From a virus, in the IMG/VR virus record IMGVR_UViG_3300010392_001355, positions 1 through 35,809 of that record: DNA of 35,809 nucleotides; one strand, written 5' to 3'. The translations under genes and the position numbers were made by a program. This document shows, piece by piece, positions 17,193-26,008 of the stretch. How positions within the stretch are numbered: position 1 is the stretch's first letter; each line of letters begins with the position of its first letter. The notes below the pieces were generated by a model that was given only the letters and a program-made list of their open reading frames with translations, was not told the origin of the DNA and searched no databases.

Positions 17193-18107
17193 TTATGCGC
17201 TTCCAGAACTTCCGAATGCGCCTCGGTAGTCAGACCAACCGAACGTGTAGCGTTCACGCGCTTTGTAACGCATGTTGCCAGTCTCGAAGTCGCCTTCAAG
17301 ACCACGTTGGATGTTCTTCCTGACCATGTGCTTCAAGCCATCCGGGCAGTCAGTAATCAAAGTCCACGCACTGGGGTCCGTGAGACGATGATTCTTATGC
17401 GATCCACCGGGGATCATGCCCATCTTCTTCACGGCATTGATATCGTTGTCTGCCGTACCGGGACGGTAAGGAGACATCAACAGCCGCTCAGCGACAAAGC
17501 ATAGGTCGGTTGGGATGATTAACTTGGTAGCTCGAACAGCGATAGGGATCGAACGCTCGTCCACGAACTTGCTGATGGCGATCAGAGCTTCCTCAAGAGA
17601 GGTCTCCGACAGGTCAGCCTGTGTCGTAAACGTGTTCGCCTGCGTGCCACCGCCGAAGAGCGGATGCGCCGTCGAGAACAACTCAACTCCGTCACCGCCC
17701 GGATAGGCAGAGTCGTAGCCGTTGTTCAAGGTAGCCGCACCTTTAACTTCCTTGGTGTGCTGCATTGAGCGTGCAAGTGCCTTGGAGTACTTAGAGCCGA
17801 ACGATCCATACAGACCATCTTCCTCAGCTTCTTCCGTCAGGGAGAAGGCAAGGGCAATAGTCTCGTGGACATATCGTGACGTGAATGCTTCGCCGCCCTG
17901 ATCATAACTGACCGGAGCACCTTCAGGCTTAACTGGAGCACCAGCCAGACCTGCAAGCAACACATCCTCTTCATACGCTTTAGTGGAATTCTCTACCGCA
18001 TAGATAGGTCTCCACTCCTGCTCGTACCTACGAAACTCCAGCCCGAAGACGGTGTTCAAGCCTTCTTGCAAGAGCTTACGAAAACGAGCGCGATTCATGA
18101 TAGCCAT
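17193..18107 (-). CDS. Major capsid protein (HK97-type fold)
   Basis: A 304-residue protein, ATG 18107, with AAAGGAG seven bases upstream, the best ribosome site in the window, as expected for the most abundant virion protein. It contains blocks typical of capsid proteins from uncultured marine phages: FRKLLQEGLNTVFGLEF at the start, a long helix region at 86-123 (TEEAEEDGLYG...YSKALARSM..TKEV), GGDGVELFSTAHPLFGGG, and LIIPTDLCFVAERLL. The C-terminus has the MVRKNIQRGLEGDFETGN and FGWSDYRGAFGS pattern. Gene order (scaffold, unknown, decoration-like, capsid) fits. Part of its helix region recurs in a small gene at 33778-34020. Confidence 0.93.
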   Translation of the reverse strand: MAIMNRARFRKLLQEGLNTVFGLEFRRYEQEWRPIYAVENSTKAYEEDVLLAGLAGAPVKPEGAPVSYDQGGEAFTSRYVHETIALAFSLTEEAEEDGLYGSFGSKYSKALARSMQHTKEVKGAATLNNGYDSAYPGGDGVELFSTAHPLFGGGTQANTFTTQADLSETSLEEALIAISKFVDERSIPIAVRATKLIIPTDLCFVAERLLMSPYRPGTADNDINAVKKMGMIPGGSHKNHRLTDPSAWTLITDCPDGLKHMVRKNIQRGLEGDFETGNMRYKARERYTFGWSDYRGAFGSSGSA

Positions 18108-18119
18108 TATTACGCTCCT

Positions 18120-18710
18120 TTACGTAGTAGGTTTAGCAGCTTCAAGCACTGCTTCGTTGAAGATGACTTCGACCTTGGCGTTCGCACCAATTTCGGCAGG
18201 GAAAATGCCGTCAGGTGCGGTAGCTAGACCGAGAGTCAGGAACTGACCAGTTGCGCCGTACGTCGAATCCAACTGTTGACCGGAGACACCAGTAGCAGCA
18301 TTACCTGCCGTAACGTCTTCCATGTCAGCAGCCAGACCAATATTCGCAGCAGCGATGGTCAGGGCTTGTACTGCGTAAACGATGCCGGGGTCGGTATAGA
18401 CGAACGCCTCAGCAGCTACACTGCCAAGAGTTGCCGTACCGGAAGCCCATTGCTTTTTCCACTGCACGTCGCCTGCTGCATCTGTGTACTGGCAACCCGC
18501 GAATACTCCTAGAACTACCGGAGATGGGGTGCCCTGTGCACCTACGGCAACATCGATGTTCTTCCTGGTGCCAGTAAGAATAACAACGTCACCAAGGAAG
18601 ATGTCGGACGCGAGAGCAGAAGCAATAGTATAACCGCCATCGTAACGCACAGTGCCACCCTTGAGGTGGCGAACGGGACTAAACCCGCTTTTTGCGTCGA
18701 GATTTGCCAT
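18120..18710 (-). CDS. Capsid decoration / head stabilisation-like protein
   Basis: A 196-residue protein, ATG 18710, with AAGGAA upstream. It is directly before the capsid gene, the usual place for head decoration proteins. The start (SGFSPVRHLKGGTVRYDGGY) followed by a beta-barrel-like middle (FLGDVVILTGTRKNIDVAVG, then VLGVFAGCQYTDAAGD) matches a protein conserved beside capsid genes in many marine phages, as I recall it. The C-terminal third (EDVTAGNAATGVSGQQLDS) is typical of that family. It probably binds the capsid lattice after expansion; the family name is inferred from pattern and position. Confidence 0.8.
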   Translation of the reverse strand: MANLDAKSGFSPVRHLKGGTVRYDGGYTIASALASDIFLGDVVILTGTRKNIDVAVGAQGTPSPVVLGVFAGCQYTDAAGDVQWKKQWASGTATLGSVAAEAFVYTDPGIVYAVQALTIAAANIGLAADMEDVTAGNAATGVSGQQLDSTYGATGQFLTLGLATAPDGIFPAEIGANAKVEVIFNEAVLEAAKPTT

Positions 18711-18721
18711 TGAACATTCCT

Positions 18722-19282
18722 TTATTCATCGTCAGCCACCCTAACGGGTTGTACCCGTCTTGCTGGGTGGGACACCGATGTTTTATGCTCTGAAATAATC
18801 GGATGCCCCGCTATCTGGGCCGACTCAAGGTCATGTTCAACGCTTAGCATCTGGTTCGCAGTATCGCGCCTGATGGTTTCTTTGCGATTCTCAAGGACAC
18901 GTGAGTCGATCTCCATCAAGATGAGATCATCCACCACAATCATCCCCTCATTTGAATTCGCGAAGGTGGCATAAATGCGCCAGTCTTCAGGCAACGAATC
19001 AGGTGACCGAGGTCTCCATCCTTCGCGCCATGCACGGTTCAAATTTTTGGGATCATCCGCACCGAATAGTGACTTCCTGACCCAGCGTTGAGTCATTCCA
19101 TCCTGAGCAGGTGGTGCGTCGAGCGAACTCGGTCGCACCCACTGGGCCTCAGTTTGTTGGTGGGTGGCATCGTACTCCGACATCTCGTCCACACGAGACT
19201 CGTGTCCATGGTCAACGCCATGGGTGGTAACAGCTGGCTTAGGTGCTACCTTTTTGCTTACTTTCTTTTTGCTGGCAGTCAT
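18722..19282 (-). CDS. Conserved head-module protein, unknown
   Basis: A 186-residue protein whose ATG 19282 overlaps the scaffold stop (ATGA). The start is very basic (TASKKKVSKKVAPKP). The middle has a distinct motif, WVRPSSLDAPPAQDGMTQRW then REGWRPRSPDSLPEDWR, that I associate with proteins between scaffold and capsid genes of marine short-tailed phages. The C-terminal half is helical and charged. There are no catalytic residues. The position suggests a role in capsid assembly or as a minor capsid component; the precise job is unknown. Confidence 0.75.
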   Translation of the reverse strand: MTASKKKVSKKVAPKPAVTTHGVDHGHESRVDEMSEYDATHQQTEAQWVRPSSLDAPPAQDGMTQRWVRKSLFGADDPKNLNRAWREGWRPRSPDSLPEDWRIYATFANSNEGMIVVDDLILMEIDSRVLENRKETIRRDTANQMLSVEHDLESAQIAGHPIISEHKTSVSHPARRVQPVRVADDE

Positions 19283-20334
19283 CGGTTTTCTCCTTGCTCG
19301 GCTTCTCGCTTATTACGTGCAAACTCTCTCAAGACCTCTGGGTCGTTCGGGTCAAGATTAAATTGCCGCATAGTCGCAAAATCCTCCGCATCAAGATTAA
19401 CCTTACTGCTGCTGGATCGCTGGTGGCGTGTTTCATTGCCGCCGACTGGAGCTACAACAGGTTTGCCTCGTCGTCTCTCGGTGTCAGTGTCGCTCTCGGC
19501 ACCAGCATCCAAATCATCATACAGTTCCGGTGCCTTCTCCTGAATTCGCTTGTTGAGTTCTTTGAAGTACTCAGGCGTATTAGGATCGTAACCGTCTGCA
19601 TAAACCTCTTTATCAAGGCGATTGGCAAGACGGGTCTGTCGTTCAAACCCGTCTTGTTTGTACCAATCACCTTGGTCTTCCATCCACTTCGACGTTTCCG
19701 TATCTGTGGCTTTCCGACTCGTTGGTGTAACTCTATCATCAAACGGTTGTACATTACCATCTGGTGATAGATTGTCTAGGTTGGTTTCAGCCATCACTTT
19801 GTCAGCTTTCAGATCAGTAAGCCGCGTCGTGAGACGCACCTGATCGTCTGTCTTACCGTCCTCAATAGCTTGTTTGAGATCGGCCTGAGTCTGCGTGATA
19901 GCCGAACCAGCCTGTTCGACAGTTCTCTGGAAGGCTTTCTTGTCTCGGTCATGGGAGTCTTTAGCAAGCCTGTTCGCCTGCTCTTCCCAGTAATCGCCGC
20001 GCTGCTTTTCCTTAGCCGTTGCTCGTGTAGCGCGTTGAATCCGAGCCTTCACCTTCTTCGAGTATCCGTCATCGTCACTGTCACTACTTGCAGTCTGCTT
20101 CTTGCTGTCTTGCTTATCGGCTGCTGAATCATCTACTGAGTCATCAACGTCTGCGGATCGCAATCCATCAAGCTGCTGGCTGTCGTCGTTTACGTCACTA
20201 ACGTCTGCCGATTGTGCATCGGGAGATAGTTGAATGCCGTCGTCTTTCGTGTCAGCGTCCAAGTCCACAGTAACAGGTTCTTTCTCCTGCATACCGTGTA
20301 AGTCTTCAAAAACTATTTCATTTTCAGTGCCCAT
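19279..20334 (-). CDS. Scaffolding-like protein
   Basis: A 351-residue protein, ATG 20334, with AGGGG upstream. It is strongly acidic over residues 1-95 (many Asp, Ser, Asp-Asp), then basic and helical (YSKKVKARIQRATRATAKEK), with a predicted long coiled coil at about 105-190 (Gln, Ala, Lys, Glu heptads). The C-terminus (about 310-351) is a compact charged helix pair (LDAEDFATMRQFNLDPNDPE...REFARNKREAEQ), like the capsid-binding end of podoviral scaffolds. It has no Cys, few aromatics and high polarity, all typical of scaffolds. It lies two genes upstream of the capsid gene, in the expected place. Confidence 0.85.
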   Translation of the reverse strand: MGTENEIVFEDLHGMQEKEPVTVDLDADTKDDGIQLSPDAQSADVSDVNDDSQQLDGLRSADVDDSVDDSAADKQDSKKQTASSDSDDDGYSKKVKARIQRATRATAKEKQRGDYWEEQANRLAKDSHDRDKKAFQRTVEQAGSAITQTQADLKQAIEDGKTDDQVRLTTRLTDLKADKVMAETNLDNLSPDGNVQPFDDRVTPTSRKATDTETSKWMEDQGDWYKQDGFERQTRLANRLDKEVYADGYDPNTPEYFKELNKRIQEKAPELYDDLDAGAESDTDTERRRGKPVVAPVGGNETRHQRSSSSKVNLDAEDFATMRQFNLDPNDPEVLREFARNKREAEQGENR

Positions 20335-20346
20335 TATTCACCCCTG

Positions 20347-20736
20347 CTAAATGTGTGCGCGGAACTGAGTCGGGTCTTTAACGATAGCCATAACGCCATC
20401 GTCATTCATCGATAAGTACTTCACGCCGTTTTTCATGTGGACCTTCTGCCCACCGTAAGTGCCAAACACTATCCAGTCACCAACCTTCGGCTTTGGATCA
20501 ACGTCTGCCAGATTGATACCCGAACGAGTGACAGCCTTGTAGCAAAGATTACCCATCGCTACGATCTGTCCGACGTACGTCAGGTACTCTTCTGACTCGC
20601 GTGCAGTCTCAGCGTAGACAATCCCACCAGCTGATTCCTTTGGTGGCTCGTACGGTCTGACAATCAAGCGCCATCCAATCGGTGTGAGCGGCAGCTCTGC
20701 CTCGACCTTTGGAGCTACAAAAGAAACCTCACCCAT
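20347..20736 (-). CDS. GroES-like co-chaperonin
   Basis: A 129-residue protein. I use ATG 20736, which overlaps the previous stop; GTG 20745 in frame is an alternative. Residues 20-30 (IGWRLIVRPYE) form the first strand of the Cpn10 barrel. Residues 31-41 (PPKESAGGIVY) closely match the GroES mobile loop, whose IVL triplet contacts GroEL; here it reads IVY. The later block KVGDWIVFGTYGGQKV and KYLSMNDDGVMAIV match the second half of Cpn10. It lies between the portal and scaffold genes, so helping the host GroEL fold capsid or portal subunits is the natural role, as with T4 gp31. The sequence between (about 60-85) has an insert compared with bacterial GroES. Confidence 0.88.
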   Translation of the reverse strand: MGEVSFVAPKVEAELPLTPIGWRLIVRPYEPPKESAGGIVYAETARESEEYLTYVGQIVAMGNLCYKAVTRSGINLADVDPKPKVGDWIVFGTYGGQKVHMKNGVKYLSMNDDGVMAIVKDPTQFRAHI

Positions 20737-20968
20737 TGTCGTCACCCGTCATCTCTGGAAGGTCACTATCGTCTGCTGCCTCAATCATCTTGTTGAGTAA
20801 GTCCTTGGATATCTTGACGGTCTGCTCCATGCCCTGAATGCGACCGCACGCTCGGTTGTACGCCTCCATATTTGGTAGCGAACCCTTCGCTATCGTGACG
20901 GACTGTTCGACCACTGACTGCTTGATGATCGTTTCGAGGTTCTTTATGAAATGTCTAACTTGTTGCAT
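20729..20968 (-). CDS. Small helical head-module protein, unknown
   Basis: A 79-residue protein. ATG 20968 has AAGGAG eight bases upstream and overlaps the preceding gene by 14 bases. It is nearly all helix (QQVRHFIKNLETIIKQSVV, YNRACGRIQGMEQTVKISKD) with an acidic C-terminus (ADDSDLPEMTGDDNG). Proteins of this kind commonly sit between the portal and scaffold genes in marine phages. There is no motif to assign a function. An oligomeric helical bundle is likely from the sequence alone. Confidence 0.75.
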   Translation of the reverse strand: MQQVRHFIKNLETIIKQSVVEQSVTIAKGSLPNMEAYNRACGRIQGMEQTVKISKDLLNKMIEAADDSDLPEMTGDDNG

Positions 20969-21134
20969 CTAACTTTCTCCTTGCTACGCCTGCCAGTTTA
21001 TCGAGCAGTGTTTGATATGACGCGCCAGTCTCCTGTGCGGAACGGGCGAATTGTCGAGGGGATACACCACGAACGCCTCTCTTACGGAGGAACTCGCGTG
21101 CTGCACGCACTTCTTTAGGTTTTGGTTGTGCCAC
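20955..21134 (-). CDS. Small basic protein overlapping the portal 3' end
   Basis: About 59 residues from GTG 21134, which has AAGG roughly nine bases upstream and overlaps the portal stop by 20 bases. The frame stays open back to 21251, but the extra residues there would lie wholly inside the portal gene and read like the shadow of a Lys/Arg-rich coding strand, so I leave them out. The protein is very basic (PKPKEVRAAREFLRKRG), then SPRQFARSAQETGASYQTLL, which could be a small helix-turn-helix. DNA binding is possible but unproven. Confidence 0.6.
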   Translation of the reverse strand: MAQPKPKEVRAAREFLRKRGVRGVSPRQFARSAQETGASYQTLLDKLAGVARRKLDATS

Positions 21135-23547
21135 TCGGTCGTGCCTTTTTCTGTGTCGCAGCTTTTGCCGCTGCCAGCTTATCTTCTCTTGCGATCTTTG
21201 CTTCGTTAGCTCTTGCTTCACGAGCCTCCTTCCTGTTCGCCATGAAGTCATCGCGCTGCTCTTTGCTCATCGCAGCAGCCTCTTGACGCTCTATATCTGC
21301 GAGGGTGGCTTCATCCTGCCGTGCCATCAATCTGTCGTGGGCATCGTCCAGTCTCGCCTGCTCGCGTTCATGCACTTCATCGTCAGGGTCCATGCTGTCG
21401 TCAGGGTCCATGATCTGTATCTGCGGAACCTGAGCCGCTGCCTGTGCGATCTGCTGCTCCAGCTCTGGTGGCATTGGCTGCTCTGGACCAAACTGTCCGG
21501 GTTGCGGCAACTGGTTACCCAGCATCCGTTGCATTTCCACGAAGTACTTGAATGAGTAATGCTGTGCCATGTGCGCCTGCATGATCGGACCCAGCTGCTC
21601 CAGTGCCTCTGGTTGCAGACCATTGACAAAGTTCATGTGCACCTTGATGTGTGCGTCATGGTCTTGGTCGATGAACGGTTGGGCACTCTGCCCTTGCAGC
21701 ATGTCCATGTTCTCCATCACAGGGTCTTTGCGCTGTGGCTGGTTCTTCTGCAACACACCGTCTGGATCAGGGATGCGAATAGCCTTCAGGAAGCGCTCTT
21801 CGACCTCCATGCGGTTGTACAGGTCAGGCGCTTGTGTTGCCCTCTCGATGAGAGCTTGTCCCTGAGCGATCCTCTGAGTGCTTGAGAAGATTTTCGGATC
21901 ACTGATGGGAATAACATCGACCCTGCCGTCGTAGTCATTACGGAGCACTACAGACTCAGGGTCTTCAACCTTGTAAGGGTACTGGTCCGGTAGGAATTCA
22001 TAGTTTAGCTCAGCACGTAGTTTGAACTCTTCTGCCGCCGCCATATGTAGACGGCGATGGATGGCAGACAAGGGCTTACTGCCCTGCTCTATGAGTGCGA
22101 TGGTTGTACCCACCGGACCAGTGTTCGATGCCTCACCTGTCAGCACTTCTGTTGAGCTGCTGAACGATTTGCCTGCCTCAAGCAGAACCTCGAACAGTTT
22201 AGCCAGTGCTGGCGATGGGTCTTTGAATGGTGGCGTGTAGAAGGCGCGTGCCAACTCTTCAGCCGACATGTTCACTTCTTTGTACAGTCCCGGCGTGATG
22301 TGCTCGTCACCGGGCTTCAGCTTAGCGTCATTGGAGACGTAGCCACCCTGCATGTTGGCGAACGCAGCAGAGTCGAGAAGCGCCCTGATGGTCGCTGACG
22401 TAGCTTCAGCCACGCTGCCGATGAGGTGCAGCAAACCAAAGCCGTAGAAGCCCAGACCCGGAAGATATTCGTAGTGCGTGAACCAGATGCGCTTTTGCAT
22501 CAGCTCGTCATCTTCCCTCCAGTTGCGACGGATGGATAACACCTCACGTGTCTCACGCTCGATGGTGACGATGTACGGCAGTGGTGACTGCTTGCCGTAG
22601 CGCTCTTGGTCAGTATCTACCATCAAGTCGCAGTGACACTCAAGCACGGTGTACACGTTGTCATCGGTGTGCGTGTCAGGAGACCGTGAGTCAGCAATGT
22701 CCTCATGCTCTCGGATGCGGTCATCACCAGTGTCTGTTGCATACGGTGTCAGGTCAGGTAGCTCCAGCGCCTCCCAGAACCCTGACTCGAACAGCTTCTT
22801 CATCTCTGTCGAGTTCTTGAACATCCGATGCGTGTAGCGTGGTGAACTCGCAAGGTCGGTGGCGATGTACGGCACGATGAAATCAGACGATGGGATGTAG
22901 CGACTCACCACCATGTTGCTGAGGCTGTCCCAGTACGTTTTCTTGAACGCTGATCCACCCAGTGGCAGATAGAACAACATCGAATCGACCTGCCAGAAGT
23001 AGCTGCGATCCTGATCAAGAATCTGGTAGTTCATGTGGTTCTTGATGCGGTCGGCTTGATCCTCTGTTTCGCGAGTCATCTCACCCACGACCTTGGTCTT
23101 CACTGGTCCTTCTGATGGGAATATCTCTTCGATGGCACGCGCCTGAAATTGCACCACAGCTTCACCAATGAGCGGATACGTCACTGCACTGGCACCATCG
23201 AATGGCAGCTCTTCACCGGGGATGTTGTTCAGACCCAGCAGCTCCATGGCTTGATCCATGCGTTGCTCCCAGTCCTTACGAGACTCGATGTCGGTCTCCA
23301 CCCACTCGATCACATCGTTAGCCAGCTTCTGAAGCTCGGTGCGGGACAAGTCGTACATGATGTTAGCTGCGTGCTCATCACTGTCGTCTTGCGACATACG
23401 GCTCATACCGGGATTGAAGTCTACCGTGGCGCTGTTGCCGCGACGTGTTATCTGTGCGCCGCCAACCTCACCAGAGAATCCCTCATCAGGCATCTCTGGC
23501 ATCTCAGGACTACGCCCGTAATCAATATCGTCTGGTCGTGTTGCCAT
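21115..23547 (-). CDS. Portal protein
   Basis: An 810-residue protein, ATG 23547, with GAGG six bases upstream and immediately after TerL. Residues 85-160 (WEQRMDQAMELLGL, GASAVTYPLIGEAVVQFQA, RAIEEIFPSEGPVKTKVVGE) and the block SMLFYLPLGGSAFKKTYWDS follow the portal pattern of large podoviral portals. The wing/stem region continues to about 560 (GEASNTGPVGTTIALIEQGS is a strongly conserved portal block). The C-terminal 100 residues are a highly charged coiled coil with many Ala, Lys and Glu, suggestive of a barrel extension. Length is greater than T7 (about 536) and similar to P22-type portals (about 725). It forms the dodecameric DNA gate. Confidence 0.93.
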   Translation of the reverse strand: MATRPDDIDYGRSPEMPEMPDEGFSGEVGGAQITRRGNSATVDFNPGMSRMSQDDSDEHAANIMYDLSRTELQKLANDVIEWVETDIESRKDWEQRMDQAMELLGLNNIPGEELPFDGASAVTYPLIGEAVVQFQARAIEEIFPSEGPVKTKVVGEMTRETEDQADRIKNHMNYQILDQDRSYFWQVDSMLFYLPLGGSAFKKTYWDSLSNMVVSRYIPSSDFIVPYIATDLASSPRYTHRMFKNSTEMKKLFESGFWEALELPDLTPYATDTGDDRIREHEDIADSRSPDTHTDDNVYTVLECHCDLMVDTDQERYGKQSPLPYIVTIERETREVLSIRRNWREDDELMQKRIWFTHYEYLPGLGFYGFGLLHLIGSVAEATSATIRALLDSAAFANMQGGYVSNDAKLKPGDEHITPGLYKEVNMSAEELARAFYTPPFKDPSPALAKLFEVLLEAGKSFSSSTEVLTGEASNTGPVGTTIALIEQGSKPLSAIHRRLHMAAAEEFKLRAELNYEFLPDQYPYKVEDPESVVLRNDYDGRVDVIPISDPKIFSSTQRIAQGQALIERATQAPDLYNRMEVEERFLKAIRIPDPDGVLQKNQPQRKDPVMENMDMLQGQSAQPFIDQDHDAHIKVHMNFVNGLQPEALEQLGPIMQAHMAQHYSFKYFVEMQRMLGNQLPQPGQFGPEQPMPPELEQQIAQAAAQVPQIQIMDPDDSMDPDDEVHEREQARLDDAHDRLMARQDEATLADIERQEAAAMSKEQRDDFMANRKEAREARANEAKIAREDKLAAAKAATQKKARPSGTTKT

Positions 23548-23549
23548 GG

Positions 23550-25205
23550 TTATCCTCTTTGACCTCCGTACATGCGAACAGGCTTGTTCACATGATTCAT
23601 CAGGTTGTCGTTGTCATCATCATCGTCCAAGAAGTCAGCACTCCACTTCTTCCTCAACCACAGCATTGCCATGGTGCAGGTGTCTACCAAGTCGTCATGA
23701 TCATCTGCCGGGAAGTTACCACACTGGGAAATCACTTCGCTTGCCCAGTTGCGCTTCACGTAGAAGACGCAACCACGCTCTAACACAAGAGACGCAGCGT
23801 GCGCTCGCACGAACTTCGAGTCAGTGACTTTGATTCGCGCTACGGGGAGGTTCGCACGCCGCATTTCCTGCGCCAAAGAGTGACCGGATGCCTTCTTCTC
23901 GATCAGCACCTTATCGGGTTTCCATAGCTCAGCAGCCTGCATTGCATTGTCACGCAACTCAGGGAACTCCATGCGTTTGTTCAGTCGCTCCAGCATGATC
24001 AGGCACAGTCGTGTCTGTCCTTTGTATTGTGCTGTCCACGGCAACTTCGGATTGAGCCGCTCTTCGTACTCGAACACGCCCCACGTGGTCCGGGCACTGT
24101 AGTCATGCTCTTCATCCTCTTCAAATGCGGTGTCGTATGACTGGATGATCATGGACAGCTCTGGCAACTCTGGCTCTACCCACTCGCGCCAGTGATGCTC
24201 TTTCATGATGTTGCCGCCCTTGGCTGACGGGTTCTGCTGAATCTGTGACTCGAAGCCTCGCTCGGTCAGCTCCATGGAGAGCTTCGCCATCTCTTCAGGA
24301 CCGAAGCGATCCTCTTGCAGTAGGTCGTTCTCCACCTTACGTGGATCAGTGAAGATCAACTGCTCTTTGCGTAGCGGCGCTATGTGATCACCAAAGGTCC
24401 AGATTTCAGGATCAGCAGGGATGACTCTCTTGCTCTCCTTCTTCGCCTTGGTGATGCAGCGAGTCTTCGGCATGAAGTAACCGGGAAGGTTGAGGTGCAC
24501 CCACCCACCAGTTGAGAGTACATGCCCCGGAAGGTCTTGGTGATGACCCCGCTGTGCGATGATCACGCGACCGAGCTTCTTCATGTCGTTGCCACGTGTT
24601 GACATGGTGTCTCGCCACCAGTCGATTACGCCTGCGCGGATCGTGTCGGAGTTGATCTCTTTCATGTTGTGAGCGTCATCCACTACGATGCGATCACCAC
24701 CCTCACCCGTTGCAGTACCACCTACTGATGTCGCCAGTCGGTAGCCGTAGTAATCGTTATCGAACCTGCCCTTCTGGTTGAGGTCGCTCGACAACTGATA
24801 GCAATCCCCGAAACGCTCCTGATACCAAGGCGACTGTATTAAGCGGCGACACTTCACGCTGTCTCGAATCGTCAGGGACGATGCGTACGTTGCAAACAGC
24901 CACTGTGTTGATGGGTTCCATGTCCATTCCCAAGCAGGCCACATGACAGCCACGACCGTGGACTTCGAGTGTCGTGGTGGGATGTTGATCACGAGGTCAT
25001 CGATATCACCCAGTGATACATACGTGAGGTGCTCACAGATGGCATCGATGTGCCAGCCGCTCTTGAATTCCTTGCCCGGTTCAACCACGTGCCATGCTTC
25101 AGCGACGAACCTCTTCAGGTCTCGCTTCATCTCTTCAGCCTGTGCCCACGTCCACAGTCGTGAGGCTGAGTGCTGGTCTATATCTTGTGGGAGAATTTCA
25201 ATCAT
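23550..25205 (-). CDS. terL: Terminase large subunit (packaging ATPase-nuclease)
   Basis: A 551-residue protein, ATG 25205 overlapping the prior stop (ATGA). The Walker A motif is PPRHSKST at about 76-83, and the Walker B DRIVVDDAH at 171-179, followed by a coupling-type segment. The nuclease domain starts near 350 with IIQSYDTAFEE (Asp about 358), continues with KVLIEKKASGHSLAQEM (Glu about 436) and ends with HDDLVDTCTMAMLWL, giving the usual triad of acidic residues of an RNase-H-like nuclease. It pumps DNA into the head through the portal and cuts the concatemer. No convincing small terminase is visible next to it. Confidence 0.95.
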   Translation of the reverse strand: MIEILPQDIDQHSASRLWTWAQAEEMKRDLKRFVAEAWHVVEPGKEFKSGWHIDAICEHLTYVSLGDIDDLVINIPPRHSKSTVVAVMWPAWEWTWNPSTQWLFATYASSLTIRDSVKCRRLIQSPWYQERFGDCYQLSSDLNQKGRFDNDYYGYRLATSVGGTATGEGGDRIVVDDAHNMKEINSDTIRAGVIDWWRDTMSTRGNDMKKLGRVIIAQRGHHQDLPGHVLSTGGWVHLNLPGYFMPKTRCITKAKKESKRVIPADPEIWTFGDHIAPLRKEQLIFTDPRKVENDLLQEDRFGPEEMAKLSMELTERGFESQIQQNPSAKGGNIMKEHHWREWVEPELPELSMIIQSYDTAFEEDEEHDYSARTTWGVFEYEERLNPKLPWTAQYKGQTRLCLIMLERLNKRMEFPELRDNAMQAAELWKPDKVLIEKKASGHSLAQEMRRANLPVARIKVTDSKFVRAHAASLVLERGCVFYVKRNWASEVISQCGNFPADDHDDLVDTCTMAMLWLRKKWSADFLDDDDDNDNLMNHVNKPVRMYGGQRG

Positions 25206-26008
25206 GTTCGCAGACTGAAGAACTTCGCGACCGTCAACAGACGACGCACGACGAACTCTCCGAATGAACTGGTAACTGTGTGAGCTGAGATCAACGCATC
25301 CCAGACTGCTGCTGCCTGAGCATCTGCCGTGGTCTGTGCAAGGATGGCTGCTATGTCAGCTTCGAGGTCAGGCAATCCTGCAATCGTTCCCGATGACGAT
25401 AGCGTCACCACCACCTGCGTGAAGGCAGTCGGTGAGATTGCATTGGTGGGAACCAAGAGCGTGTCCAGCCCTACCACGTTGCCACCCTGTACCGTCATCT
25501 GCTCGACATTGAAGACGTGATAGAAGTCACCGAACTGGAAAGAGTTGTCGATGCCGTTCACCAGCGTCTTCGTGGTCAGTGTGTTCAGGTCATCAACTGC
25601 TATGACATCAGCGATGCTTCGGTCTGTGAAGTTGATCACCAGTGAGCCACGATCAACACCAGCAGTAACGAAGTCAGCTGCCGTATCAACGAAGGTGATC
25701 TCTCCCTGTAGTGTTGGTGCGCCTGATGCGGTGGTTACCGTACCAGTCTCAGCAGGTGTGGTACGTGCCTCGAATGCCAGCTTCAGGTCTTGCTCTGACA
25801 GGGTGATGTCAACCAGCTTGCCACCACCAAGGTCATCCTTGCCGCCTGCGCTAATCAGGAATGGGTGCGACATAGCCTGAAAGGATGACTCGAACGGACG
25901 TGTGGTATCGACGTAATCCTGCACCAGCAATTCTACTGATGGTGAGGCGACCTCTGCGACCCTTGGGGATCGTCTTAGATCATACGTTACGTCCGTTCGT
26001 GTGGTCAT
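25202..26008 (-). CDS. Beta-rich structural protein, unknown
   Basis: A 268-residue protein, ATG 26008 overlapping the coiled-coil gene's stop (ATGA). It opens with a basic region (TYDLRRSPRVAEVASPSVEL) and has a beta module at about 100-170, DTAADFVTAGVDRGSLVINF...DDLNTLTTKTL, that recurs in the neighbouring 851-residue protein. The C-terminus (about 210-268) is helical and Ala-rich (GLPDLEADIAAILAQTTADA, then AAAVWDALISAH). The final helix with ILAQTTADAQAA...WDALISAH resembles the end domain of some phage fibre proteins. It probably belongs to the virion. It precedes TerL, so co-expression is expected. Confidence 0.75.
   Translation of the reverse strand: MTTRTDVTYDLRRSPRVAEVASPSVELLVQDYVDTTRPFESSFQAMSHPFLISAGGKDDLGGGKLVDITLSEQDLKLAFEARTTPAETGTVTTASGAPTLQGEITFVDTAADFVTAGVDRGSLVINFTDRSIADVIAVDDLNTLTTKTLVNGIDNSFQFGDFYHVFNVEQMTVQGGNVVGLDTLLVPTNAISPTAFTQVVVTLSSSGTIAGLPDLEADIAAILAQTTADAQAAAVWDALISAHTVTSSFGEFVVRRLLTVAKFFSLRT

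Noticed and set aside
21135-21251. N-terminal extension of the small basic gene after the portal
   Set aside because: The extra codons lie entirely in the portal coding sequence, and GTG 21134 has a reasonable ribosome site.
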